Below are positions 18,909 to 27,313 of a DNA stretch of 64,000 bases, in pieces. The translations under genes were made by a program, and so were the position numbers. The stretch is from Pseudoalteromonas piscicida (GTDB taxonomy: Bacteria; Pseudomonadota; Gammaproteobacteria; Enterobacterales; Alteromonadaceae): positions 1,119,501-1,183,500 of the forward strand of contig NZ_CP021647.1 of NCBI RefSeq assembly GCF_002208135.1. The letters run 5' to 3'. Numbering within the stretch: the stretch's first letter is position 1; each line of letters starts with the position of its first letter. A model generated the notes under the pieces. That model was not told where the DNA came from, ran no database searches, and saw only the letters and a program-made list of their open reading frames with translations.

Positions 18909-21551
18909 ATGTTTAAATTACTCTCATCATCACTTGCGGTCGCGGCCGCAATTGCATCAAGCGCTGCACAAGCTGCGCCATCAACGCCAAGCATTACGTG
19001 GAAGCCACAGAGCTATTCATTTGTCGATGTAAATATCTATGGGCGAGGCTCATACAAACAGTTAATTCAAGCTAAAGATGTGGTCGATATCGAGATTGAA
19101 TGGAACGCTTGGTCTGGCAAGGGCGGCGACCACTATAAGGTGTTTTTTGATGATCAATTGGTGAACGAAGGGGCACTTGCTGCTGGTACTAAATCGGGCG
19201 TGATCCGCTTTCCTTACAAGCGTTCTGGTCGCCACCAGTTGACTATCCAACTCTGTGATGCCACAGGATGCGCCACATCAGCGGCAAAGCCGATAGTAAT
19301 CGCGGATACCGATGGTGGTCATTTAGCGCCACTAGAACTCAACGTAAATCCAAACAACAAACAGTTTAATACCGATCCAAACAAGGTTGTTGGCGCTTAC
19401 TTTGTAGAGTGGGGCATTTATGGTCGTCAATTCGATGTTACCCAAATCCCTGCAGATAACCTGACGCACTTGTTGTATGGGTTTATTCCAGTTTGCGGAC
19501 CAAATGAGTCGCTGGGCGAAATTGAAAATGGAAATAGTCTGCGAGCCCTTGAGTTGGCCTGTGGCGGCTCTAAAGATTATGAAGTGGTGATCCACGACCC
19601 GTGGGCTGCGGTGCAAAAGGCGCTGCCGGGAGTAGATAGCAAAGATCCTATTCGTGGTACTTATGCTCAATTGATGGCATTAAAACAGCGTAACCCAGAT
19701 TTGAAAATCTTACCTTCGGTAGGAGGCTGGACGCTGTCTGATCCTTTCTTTGATTTTGATAACAAAGCCAACCGCGACACCTTTGTAAATTCAATGCGTG
19801 AATTCCTTACCACTTGGAAGTTCTATGACGGTATTGATATTGACTGGGAGTTCCCCGGTGGAGATGGTGCTAATCCAAACCTTGGCTCAGCCAACGATGG
19901 TGAAGTGTATATCACCTTAATGAAAGAACTTCGCGCCATGTTGGATGAGCTTGAAGCGCAAACAGGCCGAGAATATGAACTGACGTCAGCAATAGGTACT
20001 GGCTGGGACAAAATCGAAGATGTAGATTACCAGCGAGCTGCCGAGTATATGGACTACATCTTTGCCATGACGTATGACTTCCACGGCGGTTGGAATAATG
20101 TCACAGGTCATCAAACCGGTATTTATTGTGGCTCACATTTAAGCAATGAAGCATGTAATGGTAGCGGTGTTGATGAAAAAGGCGAGCCGCGTAGAGGCCC
20201 AGCTTACACTATGGATAATGCTATCCAGCTGTTACTGGCTCAAGGTGTTCCCAGTGAAAAGCTGGTTGTTGGCGCGGCCATGTATGGACGTGGCTGGGAG
20301 GGCGTTTATCCACAAAATGCATCCATTGCAGGCAACCCGATGACAGCTCCAGCGAATGGCAAGCTGAAAGGCACAACGGCACAGGGCGTATGGGAAGCGG
20401 GCGTTATTGATTATAAAGGCTTGAAAAAGTACATGATTGGTGACAACGAGCAAGGCGTGAATGGATTTGAAGTGGGTTATGATGAACAAGCTGAAGCTGC
20501 GTATGTTTGGAATAAAGATAAGGGAACACTCGTAACCTACGATAGTCCGCGCTCGGTTCGTGCCAAAGGCCAGTACATTCTTCAGCATAATCTTGGTGGT
20601 ATCTTTGCGTGGGAAATTGATGCTGATAACGGTGACATACTCAATGCAATGCATGAAGGTTTAACGGGAGATATGCCACCACCCGTTAATAAAGCGCCTG
20701 TGGTAACGCTCGCGAGCGAAGTAACCGTAGCGGCCGGGGAGTCAGTTCAAGTGGCTGCAACGGCAACTGATCCTGAAGGTAAAGCGCTTTCCTACACTTG
20801 GTCTGGTGACGCTTCATTAACGCTAACAACTGAGCAAAATCACCTAACGATTACCGCGCCTAGCGTTACACAAGACGCCGTGTACACGGTAAGCCTTGCA
20901 GTAACTGACGGCAAACACACGGTGAATCGTCAGCTAAAAGTGAATGTAAAAGCGCCTGTCGTCGAGAATAAAGCACCTGTAGTTGCAGATATCACGGATG
21001 TGACGCTCGACGAAGGTAAGCAGGTAACACTTAGCGCGATTGCAAGCGATCCTGAAGGGAAACCACTTAGCTATACTTGGCATGTACCTGGTCACACCGT
21101 GGTAGGCACAGGCGCGAGCGTTACATTAACCGCATCTCAAGTAGATCAAACCCAGCAAATTATCGGTAAAGTCACAATCAGCGATGGCGTAAATGAAGTT
21201 ACACGTACGTTTGGCGTTACTGTGAACAACACGACCTCGACCGATCCTGTTGAGCCCCCAACTGAGCCGGGTAAAACCACGTGGGATGCAAATGCAGTTT
21301 ACGTTGGTGGCAATGTGGTTTGGTATCAAGGTGTGCAATACAAAGCACGTTGGTGGACGCGCGGCGCTGTGCCAAGTAAAGGCGGTGTATGGCAAGAAAT
21401 CATTCCTGACGACGGTACTATTCGAGCGTGGCGCAGTGACCTAGTATACACAGGTGGTGATAAAGTCATCTTCGCTGGTGAGACTTATCAGGCGCGCTGG
21501 TGGACTCGTGGCCAGCAACCTAGCACTAATTCTGTGTGGCGTAAGCTGTAA
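18909..21551 (+). CDS. chiA: GH18 chitinase ChiA with two CBM5/12 modules
   Basis: An 880-residue secreted chitinase. After the signal peptide (ending AAQAA) comes a Serratia ChiA-type N-terminal Ig-like domain (about 26-135, WNAWSGKGGDHYKVFFDD). The GH18 barrel spans about 155-595, with the catalytic motif YDGIDIDWEFPGG in which Glu314 is the acid/base. The insertion and MTYDFHGGW are also typical of the ChiA subfamily. Two PKD-like domains (about 600-690 and 695-785) and two CBM5/12 modules (about 797-840 and 845-880) follow. The order is that of a processive exochitinase acting with the LPMO upstream. It has its own AGGAAG before the ATG. Confidence 0.95.
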   Translation: MFKLLSSSLAVAAAIASSAAQAAPSTPSITWKPQSYSFVDVNIYGRGSYKQLIQAKDVVDIEIEWNAWSGKGGDHYKVFFDDQLVNEGALAAGTKSGVIRFPYKRSGRHQLTIQLCDATGCATSAAKPIVIADTDGGHLAPLELNVNPNNKQFNTDPNKVVGAYFVEWGIYGRQFDVTQIPADNLTHLLYGFIPVCGPNESLGEIENGNSLRALELACGGSKDYEVVIHDPWAAVQKALPGVDSKDPIRGTYAQLMALKQRNPDLKILPSVGGWTLSDPFFDFDNKANRDTFVNSMREFLTTWKFYDGIDIDWEFPGGDGANPNLGSANDGEVYITLMKELRAMLDELEAQTGREYELTSAIGTGWDKIEDVDYQRAAEYMDYIFAMTYDFHGGWNNVTGHQTGIYCGSHLSNEACNGSGVDEKGEPRRGPAYTMDNAIQLLLAQGVPSEKLVVGAAMYGRGWEGVYPQNASIAGNPMTAPANGKLKGTTAQGVWEAGVIDYKGLKKYMIGDNEQGVNGFEVGYDEQAEAAYVWNKDKGTLVTYDSPRSVRAKGQYILQHNLGGIFAWEIDADNGDILNAMHEGLTGDMPPPVNKAPVVTLASEVTVAAGESVQVAATATDPEGKALSYTWSGDASLTLTTEQNHLTITAPSVTQDAVYTVSLAVTDGKHTVNRQLKVNVKAPVVENKAPVVADITDVTLDEGKQVTLSAIASDPEGKPLSYTWHVPGHTVVGTGASVTLTASQVDQTQQIIGKVTISDGVNEVTRTFGVTVNNTTSTDPVEPPTEPGKTTWDANAVYVGGNVVWYQGVQYKARWWTRGAVPSKGGVWQEIIPDDGTIRAWRSDLVYTGGDKVIFAGETYQARWWTRGQQPSTNSVWRKL

Positions 21552-21652
21552 TCCAAAGCTCCTCTAACAAATTACTGGCAGGTATTGCTGCCAGTGATCA
21601 CATCCTTCGCTTATCGCAGAAAATTAGATATAGCAAAGTGATAAACATTAAA

Positions 21653-21687
21653 GAAGTAAGAAGTAAGAAGTAAGAAGTAAGCAGTAA
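21653..21687 (+). repeat. Heptanucleotide tandem repeat abutting a start codon
   Basis: Four exact copies of GAAGTAA (21653-21680) and one copy with a single change (GCAGTAA, 21681-21687) end directly at the ATG of the M4 protease gene. The repeat supplies the only purine-rich sequence near the start, so it overlaps the ribosome binding region. Confidence 0.9.
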
Positions 21688-24165
21688 ATGAAAAGACTAA
21701 CCCCCATTACCCTTGCTATGGCAGCAAGCTTTACTACGAGCGCGTTTGCTCAACAAAGTGTTTCATTAAATAACAACGAAATGCTATCGACTGCATTGAT
21801 AGAACAATTAAATAACGACAATAGCTTGTTTAGAACGGCGCAAACAGATACTGGTCTAGCATTTGAAACACATAGCGTTGCTGCCGGTGGTAAACATCAA
21901 CGTCGCAGCCAATACTACAAAGGTCTTCGAGTATATGGCGGTGAAATAGTTACACATCACGATACCAGTCAAACCACTTTCGGCTGGCTGCAACCTGCGC
22001 ATAAGATTGTCGATATTTCGGGTCGAGTTATCACTGGCTTAACACTCACAGAAGTTACCCCCTCGCTTGATGAAGCGTCAGCATTGAGCATCGCTAAATC
22101 ACATACAAGTAAAAGTACCGAGCCTAGGGAGCAGGACATTGAGCTAATTGTGTATCCGCATGGAAGTGCTGTAAAGCTTGCGTATTTGGTTACTTTGCTA
22201 ATTGAAGATAGACACGGAAGCACTCGTCCAGAGAACATTATTGATGGTCACACTGGGAATATATTGTCACACCACGACACCATTAATCACAGTACTGCGC
22301 TGATGACAGGTCCAGGAGGGAATGAAAAGATTGGTAGAGTTGAGTATGGCGTTGACCGCCCTGCAATTAAGGTGGCGGCGCTGGCAAACGGCCAATGTCG
22401 GATGGAAGATGACAAAATCAAAGTCATTGATATGCAGCATGGAACGACCAATACCAGTGCTTATGAGTTTCGTTGTGGCGAGAACAATCATAAGTTTATA
22501 AATGGGGCTTATGCGCCGCTCAATGATGCTTTATATTTGGGTCGGATGACACAAGAGATGTTCGCAAATTGGTACGGTATTCAAGCGGTTTTACCACATC
22601 AATTGGTCATGCGTATTCACTATGGCGAAAACTTTGCAAATGCGACTTGGAATGGTCGAGAAGTCACCTTTGGCGACGGCAACCATGTTGTGCACCCATT
22701 GGTTTCTACCAACGTTACTGCACATGAGGTTGCGCATGGGTTCACGTCGTACAATTCAAAGTTGGTCTACCTCAGTCAGTCTGGGGGGGTCAATGAAGCT
22801 TTTTCTGATATGGCGGGAGAAGCATTAGAGTGTTATTTAAATCAAAGACCAGATGGGACTTGTACAGTTGACTGGCAATTGGGAAAGGACATTCTTAAAG
22901 GTAATCATGGGGCATTTAGATACTTTGACAAGCCTAGTAGAAATGGCCGCTCAATCGATCATGCAGATCAATACAAGCCAGGGTTGGATGTCCACTACAG
23001 CTCAGGTGTGTTCAATCGTGCTTTTTACTTATTGTCTAACAGCCCTGGATGGGATGTCCGCAAAGCCTTTGAAGTGATGGTGGAAGCAAACCGTTTTTAC
23101 TGGGTATACAACGATGACTTTGACGCGCTCGGCTGCGGGGTAACTAAAGCGGCAACATCTCTTGGCTATAATACGCAAGCCATTGGTGAAGCATTTGCAC
23201 AGGTTGGTGTATATGCTTGTCTTGACAACAAAACGCCAACCATTGAGCTTATGTCTCCTACTGATCAAAGTCAGCATGTACTAGGAAGTGAAATTGTACT
23301 GAGTGCAAATGCACAAGACGAATTTGGTGAAGTTGATAGTGTGGCTTTTGAAATTAATGATCAAGTCATTGGCACGGTGACCCAGTCACCATGGCAAGTT
23401 ACGTGGAATGCAACTCAAGCAGGTAACTATACTTTCACAGCAACGGTGACTGACAATGAGGGCGCAACAGCCAAAACAGCATCTCGCCAATTTAGTGTGG
23501 TAAACCCAGCTGATTGTAGAACGCCCGCTTGGCAAGCAAATGACGTTTATGTAAAAGGCGATAAAGTTGCATTTTCGGGATTTGAATATACTGCCCAGTG
23601 GTGGAATCGAGGTCAAAATCCCTCTGAGTCTGGCGCTTGGGGAGTTTGGAAAAAAGGCGTTGCATGTGGCGGTACTTTTGACGACAGCAAGAACCGTGGC
23701 AATTATTCTCCGACGATTGATTTTATCAAACCGACAGGATCGCTTTCAGTAGAGGTTGGTGAGGCTGTGCCAATACAGCTTGTTGCGGCAGATAAAGATG
23801 GTAAGGTCGATAAAGTCGTTGTAAAAGTAAACAACAGGCTATTAACCGAGCTTCACAGTGCCCCGTTTACCTTTAACTACGTACCTAAACTATCCGGCAG
23901 CCACGTCATTAGCGCTGTTGCAATTGATGATAAAGGGGCTAAGTCCGAGCGCGTTTCAAAGCATATTCAAGTCACAGATCCTGCAACTGAGCCTAAATCA
24001 GGCTGTAAAACTGAGCTCTGGAAAGCATCCAGTGTTTACCAAAAAGGTGAAAGGGTAAGCCATGAAGGTTTTCTATTTGAAGCCAAATGGTGGACACGTA
24101 ACCAGAATCCAGCTCAGTATTCTTCCCAATGGGCAGTATGGAAAAAGCTGCAAAAGTGTAACTAA
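21688..24165 (+). CDS. M4-family (thermolysin-like) metalloprotease with CBM5/12 modules
   Basis: An 825-residue secreted protease. It has a signal peptide (ending TSAFA) and an FTP/PepSY propeptide (to about 200). The M4 catalytic domain (about 205-515) has the zinc motif H346-E347-VAH350 and the third ligand Glu370 in GGVNEAFSD. Then come a Big-type Ig domain (about 520-605), a CBM5/12 (about 610-655), a second Ig domain (about 670-765) and a final CBM5/12 (about 772-825). The chitin-binding modules suggest that it attacks protein in chitin composites such as crustacean cuticle, working with the LPMO and chitinase just upstream. The gene has a separate, repeat-containing start region, so it may be expressed independently. 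Confidence 0.93.
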   Translation: MKRLTPITLAMAASFTTSAFAQQSVSLNNNEMLSTALIEQLNNDNSLFRTAQTDTGLAFETHSVAAGGKHQRRSQYYKGLRVYGGEIVTHHDTSQTTFGWLQPAHKIVDISGRVITGLTLTEVTPSLDEASALSIAKSHTSKSTEPREQDIELIVYPHGSAVKLAYLVTLLIEDRHGSTRPENIIDGHTGNILSHHDTINHSTALMTGPGGNEKIGRVEYGVDRPAIKVAALANGQCRMEDDKIKVIDMQHGTTNTSAYEFRCGENNHKFINGAYAPLNDALYLGRMTQEMFANWYGIQAVLPHQLVMRIHYGENFANATWNGREVTFGDGNHVVHPLVSTNVTAHEVAHGFTSYNSKLVYLSQSGGVNEAFSDMAGEALECYLNQRPDGTCTVDWQLGKDILKGNHGAFRYFDKPSRNGRSIDHADQYKPGLDVHYSSGVFNRAFYLLSNSPGWDVRKAFEVMVEANRFYWVYNDDFDALGCGVTKAATSLGYNTQAIGEAFAQVGVYACLDNKTPTIELMSPTDQSQHVLGSEIVLSANAQDEFGEVDSVAFEINDQVIGTVTQSPWQVTWNATQAGNYTFTATVTDNEGATAKTASRQFSVVNPADCRTPAWQANDVYVKGDKVAFSGFEYTAQWWNRGQNPSESGAWGVWKKGVACGGTFDDSKNRGNYSPTIDFIKPTGSLSVEVGEAVPIQLVAADKDGKVDKVVVKVNNRLLTELHSAPFTFNYVPKLSGSHVISAVAIDDKGAKSERVSKHIQVTDPATEPKSGCKTELWKASSVYQKGERVSHEGFLFEAKWWTRNQNPAQYSSQWAVWKKLQKCN

Positions 24166-24181
24166 CTGTCCTAAAAAACAA

Positions 24182-24210
24182 AAGCCAAATGCCTTATGGC
24201 TATTTGGCTT
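24182..24210 (+). terminator. Hairpin terminator after the M4 protease gene
   Basis: AAGCCAAAT (24182-24190) and ATTTGGCTT (24202-24210) form a 9-bp stem extended by GCC/GGC around a TTAT loop. It lies 17 bases after the stop codon. A T tract after it is weak. Confidence 0.6.
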
Positions 24211-24304
24211 ACACAAATGGTCAGTTTAGAAGTAAATCGTTATTCGAATTAATAGACGTTAGTAGTTTAGTTATCTTTACTTTTAGAGGATAAATTCAGG
24301 TTTT

Positions 24305-24553
24305 CATCAACTGTTGTGGTTTGATTGCAATATTAATGCTATCAAAGCTTACCCACACTCGTCATCTTGAATGGTAATAGCGAGCTTGATGCTACGATCC
24401 GCTAACTGGGCTAAAGCCTGAGTCGCGTTATAATCCAAACTGAAAACACTTATAATTTTGAAGTAATATAATTTATATTGGTTTTTCTACCAAATAACCT
24501 GATGGTTTTCTTCATAAGTATCGGGTTTTTATTTATTTAACGCTTTATTTTGT
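24305..24553 (-). pseudogene. Decayed duplicate of the yaeQ 3' end
   Basis: About 250 bases align by eye along their length with the 3' end of the intact yaeQ gene at 26608-26860, in the same orientation. Shared blocks include ATCTTGAATGGTAATAG, GAGCTTGAT, TATAATCCAAACTGAAAA and TTCATAAGTAT-like sequence. Many substitutions and small indels leave no open frame. It therefore derives from duplication of yaeQ or of its homologue, and with yaeQ it brackets the two genes at 24745-26543. Confidence 0.8.
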
Positions 24554-24744
24554 ATTTTAATAAAATTTAAATGATTATCATTGTTTTTTAATAACTGCTT
24601 CTCTTTGTTATTGTGATTTTTTCATTTTTACCATTACCTGAACGGTTTCTTTTCTTCTAATACTAAAAATTTATCTTTTCATAGGTATTGAGTTTCTTTT
24701 ATTTAATGTTATCTTAATGTTGCTTTTTAGTTAAGGTAAATTTC

Positions 24745-25238
24745 ATGAAAGTTATATCTGTAGGTGCATTACTATTAGCTATAAGTAGTACAGCTTTTGC
24801 TGGCAATCCAACAAGTGTAGATGATGTTGTTGCTCGAGATCTATCAATTTCAGGTTTAGGCTGGGCTGGACATGTTGGGATATGGGATGGCTCAAAAGTA
24901 CTTGAAGTGTTGAATGACGGTACTGTCATTCGTAAAAATACACTGAGTAGTTTTAAAAGTGCCTCTTCATATTGGGGGCAAAGTACGGTCGCGGTACTAG
25001 ACATGGAGAGATAATTGAGGCTGGGTGGGCACAGCGTAGTTTTGATCCTGAATATACAATTACTGCACAATATACAGAAGGGAAGTGGGTATATAAAAAT
25101 GGCAGCTTTGTTAAAGTCAAAGCGAAGTTTCGTTGTGATACTTTTGTTAATTATTCATATAAAAAGATCACGGGTGAGAATTTAGTAACTATTTTCACAC
25201 CAAGAAATCTTTACAACAGCTTCCCAAGCGCTAGATAA
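24745..25238 (+). pseudogene. Frameshifted NlpC/P60-like (permuted papain-like) secreted protein
   Basis: Two overlapping frames make one protein of about 164 residues if one G is added to the G5 run at 24974-24978. The first frame has a signal peptide (ending STAFA), then GWAGHVGIWDG with a likely catalytic His and FKSASSYWG. The second continues AKYGRGTRHGEIIEAGW and ends with FRCDTFVNYSY, whose Cys is a likely nucleophile. A His early and a Cys late fits the permuted NlpC/P60 (YiiX-like) peptidase layout, but this is from motifs only. AAGG precedes the ATG. The break may be real, a phase-variable switch, or a sequencing error. Confidence 0.65.
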
Positions 25239-25250
25239 TTTGAGGTGGAT

Positions 25251-26543
25251 ATGAAATTAATTGCAAAATATTTAGTATTTTCTCTATTAGTTGTTTTTTT
25301 GGTTGTCATTTATTTTGTATCCACAGCAGAAAAGGAAGTTAAAACCTCTACAAATGATAATAAGCCTGTTCCTTTTGTTAGTCAGTCGGAGCTAGTTGAT
25401 ACACTTCCCGATTTTTATCATATGGGTGTTGAATTAACAAAAAAAGAAGAAAGTAAACAAATATCAGAGTTGGCAGATGCACTGACTTTAACATTAAAGA
25501 ATAGTTTTGGTAAAAAGGCCATGCTTGATTTTGAAGCACAGTTAATAGAACTATTGAAAGATCCAAATATATCAAGGAAAGATAAAATAAGTCTGTTGTG
25601 GAATATGGTTCATCAATTAGGCGTGGAGTCTGAGCAAGGTTTGTATGTGCTTGAATATATGAGTGCGTTGGCGCCTATTGAGCTGTCCAATGAGTTAATC
25701 TCGCTATTCGAAAGTGCATCAGAACGTGCAAAATTTGGTTTACTAAATGTACTTGAGACTATTTTATTGGTGGATGGAGATGAGGCAAAAGTTTCTGCTA
25801 CGCGTTTATCCGAAGTAAAACAGCAGTTACTTGATGCAATTAGTGGTCAGCTAGCCAATGTGGAAGATCCTGCATTGGGCTTTTCAATTCTTGAGGCTAT
25901 TGTTGGTCACCTTCCTTTTGAGAAAGCCAAACTACTGATAGATGACCAGTTTGTGATATCAGAAAATAAATCTAATAACGTATCAAATGATGCTATCAGA
26001 GCAACAAAAGCTGGAATTTATAATCGCCTCGCATTAGCTAACCCTCAATCCAGGACTGAATTTCTGCCGCAATATATTCAAACTCTTAATAGTGAGCCTT
26101 CACAAACGGTAGAGCGGGAGTCGCTAAGGCAAGATCTCTTTAATATTATTAGAATAGATGAGTTTATGAATGAGGCACCACTTGAGTTTAAACAAACTGT
26201 GAATGAGTTTTTAGCACGAGATCTCCCCAATATTGATATCGATAGTGCTGAATTTGATTACGATGCCGTAAAGCTGTATTCAGATTTGTCAATTGCGATG
26301 GCAAAATTGAGTGCATCGGCTCAACGCTCTAGTGAGAGCCTATATACACAACAGATTAACGCAGCTAAAAGTCCACTTGAACAGGCGATTTTGATAAGTC
26401 GTTCACCATACCAGCTAAATGAATTATTGACTGATGAATTTACCCGCGCAAGAATTAGCAATGACTTGCGAGCTGAAACCAAACGGATAGGTGAAGATTC
26501 TGCCTATGCAGATCTGCTAAACGATGCCGCATCGCGGTTATAG
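25251..26543 (+). CDS. Hypothetical membrane-anchored alpha-helical protein
   Basis: A 430-residue protein with an N-terminal hydrophobic segment (YLVFSLLVVFLVVIYFV) acting as signal anchor or uncleaved signal. The rest is almost wholly alpha-helical and acidic, compatible with a HEAT-like or helical-repeat fold (for example KAMLDFEAQLIELLKDPN, KISLLWNMVHQLG). I do not recognise a family. I chose the ATG at 25251 because GAGGTGG lies just before it; a GTG at 25245 is also in frame. It follows the NlpC/P60-like gene by 12 bases and is probably its partner; the pair sits between yaeQ copies. Confidence 0.6.
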   Translation: MKLIAKYLVFSLLVVFLVVIYFVSTAEKEVKTSTNDNKPVPFVSQSELVDTLPDFYHMGVELTKKEESKQISELADALTLTLKNSFGKKAMLDFEAQLIELLKDPNISRKDKISLLWNMVHQLGVESEQGLYVLEYMSALAPIELSNELISLFESASERAKFGLLNVLETILLVDGDEAKVSATRLSEVKQQLLDAISGQLANVEDPALGFSILEAIVGHLPFEKAKLLIDDQFVISENKSNNVSNDAIRATKAGIYNRLALANPQSRTEFLPQYIQTLNSEPSQTVERESLRQDLFNIIRIDEFMNEAPLEFKQTVNEFLARDLPNIDIDSAEFDYDAVKLYSDLSIAMAKLSASAQRSSESLYTQQINAAKSPLEQAILISRSPYQLNELLTDEFTRARISNDLRAETKRIGEDSAYADLLNDAASRL

Positions 26544-26550
26544 GTAAACA

Positions 26551-26580
26551 TGTTGTAGTCACTTTTGGTTGGCTACAACA
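26551..26580 (+). terminator. Short inverted repeat after the helical protein gene
   Basis: TGTTGTAG (26551-26558) and CTACAACA (26573-26580) form an 8-bp stem seven bases after the stop codon. No T tract follows, so it is only a possible terminator between two convergent genes. Confidence 0.4.
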
Positions 26581-26599
26581 CTCACTACTTAATTAAATA

Positions 26600-27136
26600 T
26601 TACATTAACTGTCTTGGTTTGATTTCAATATTAGCGCTATCAGAACTTACCCATACTTCACCATCTTGAATGGTAATAGTGAGCTTGATACTGCGTTCTG
26701 CTAACTGAGCTAATGCCTGAGTCGCGCTATAATCCAAACTGAAAATACTTAGATTTTTAAAGTCGTATAATTTAGGCTGGTGTTTTTGCCACCAAATTGC
26801 CTGATTATTTTCGCCATAAGTATAGAGGACCACTTGCTTTGATTTATTACACGCTTTTTTAAGGCGCTTTTCATCAGGCAGTCCTAGTTCAACCCAAAGC
26901 TCAATCTCTTCGCTGTAATTTTTAACCCATAGTTCAGGTTCATCGTCAGCGCATAAGCCTTTGGTAAACTCCAGTCCTTCACACGCATTTAGTGCATAGG
27001 CAAGTAAACGGATCATTAACCGTTGTTCATTCTCTGAGGGGTGCTGGGCCAGCGTTAAATTAAAGTCTTGGTAAACATGTCTGTCCATATCACTGAGTGA
27101 TAGTTGGGCTTTAATGATGGTGGATTTGAGCGCCAT
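26600..27136 (-). CDS. yaeQ: YaeQ family protein
   Basis: A 178-residue protein that matches YaeQ over its whole length. Conserved blocks are MALKSTIIKAQLSLSDMDR, the YQDFNLTLAQHPSENEQRLM segment and RLLAYALNA. DDEPELWVKNYSEEIELWVE and the LPDEKRLKKACNKS stretch are also typical. YaeQ has a PD-(D/E)XK nuclease-like fold; E. coli YaeQ was linked to suppression of RfaH loss, but its biochemical role is not established. It is a core gene in many gammaproteobacteria, so the flanking duplicate at 24.3 kb marks an insertion beside a core gene. Confidence 0.93.
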   Translation of the reverse strand: MALKSTIIKAQLSLSDMDRHVYQDFNLTLAQHPSENEQRLMIRLLAYALNACEGLEFTKGLCADDEPELWVKNYSEEIELWVELGLPDEKRLKKACNKSKQVVLYTYGENNQAIWWQKHQPKLYDFKNLSIFSLDYSATQALAQLAERSIKLTITIQDGEVWVSSDSANIEIKPRQLM

Positions 27137-27254
27137 AAATTTGCTTAAAAAATTTTTGCGCTAGTATAGCGGATTTTAAGGCTAGGAATGAGATAAAAAT
27201 TTACAGAATGCTATTGTAAAAGAAATGTGGTGTAGAAAGAATAAACCAGAAACA

Positions 27255-27283
27255 AAACACAGCCTCGCAATGAGACTGTGTTT
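27255..27283 (-). terminator. Terminator of the leucine-rich-repeat gene
   Basis: AAACACAG-C-CTC and GAG-A-CTGTGTTT pair around a GCAAT loop, 31 bases past the stop of the LRR gene on the - strand. The outer A/T pairs give short T stretches. Confidence 0.6.
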
Positions 27284-27313
27284 ATTTGAGTAACTTAATG
27301 CTTAGCGTCAATA

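Noticed and set aside
24200..24744. An additional gene downstream of the M4 protease
   Set aside because: Only the decayed yaeQ fragment and AT-rich DNA are present; no frame is open beyond short stretches.
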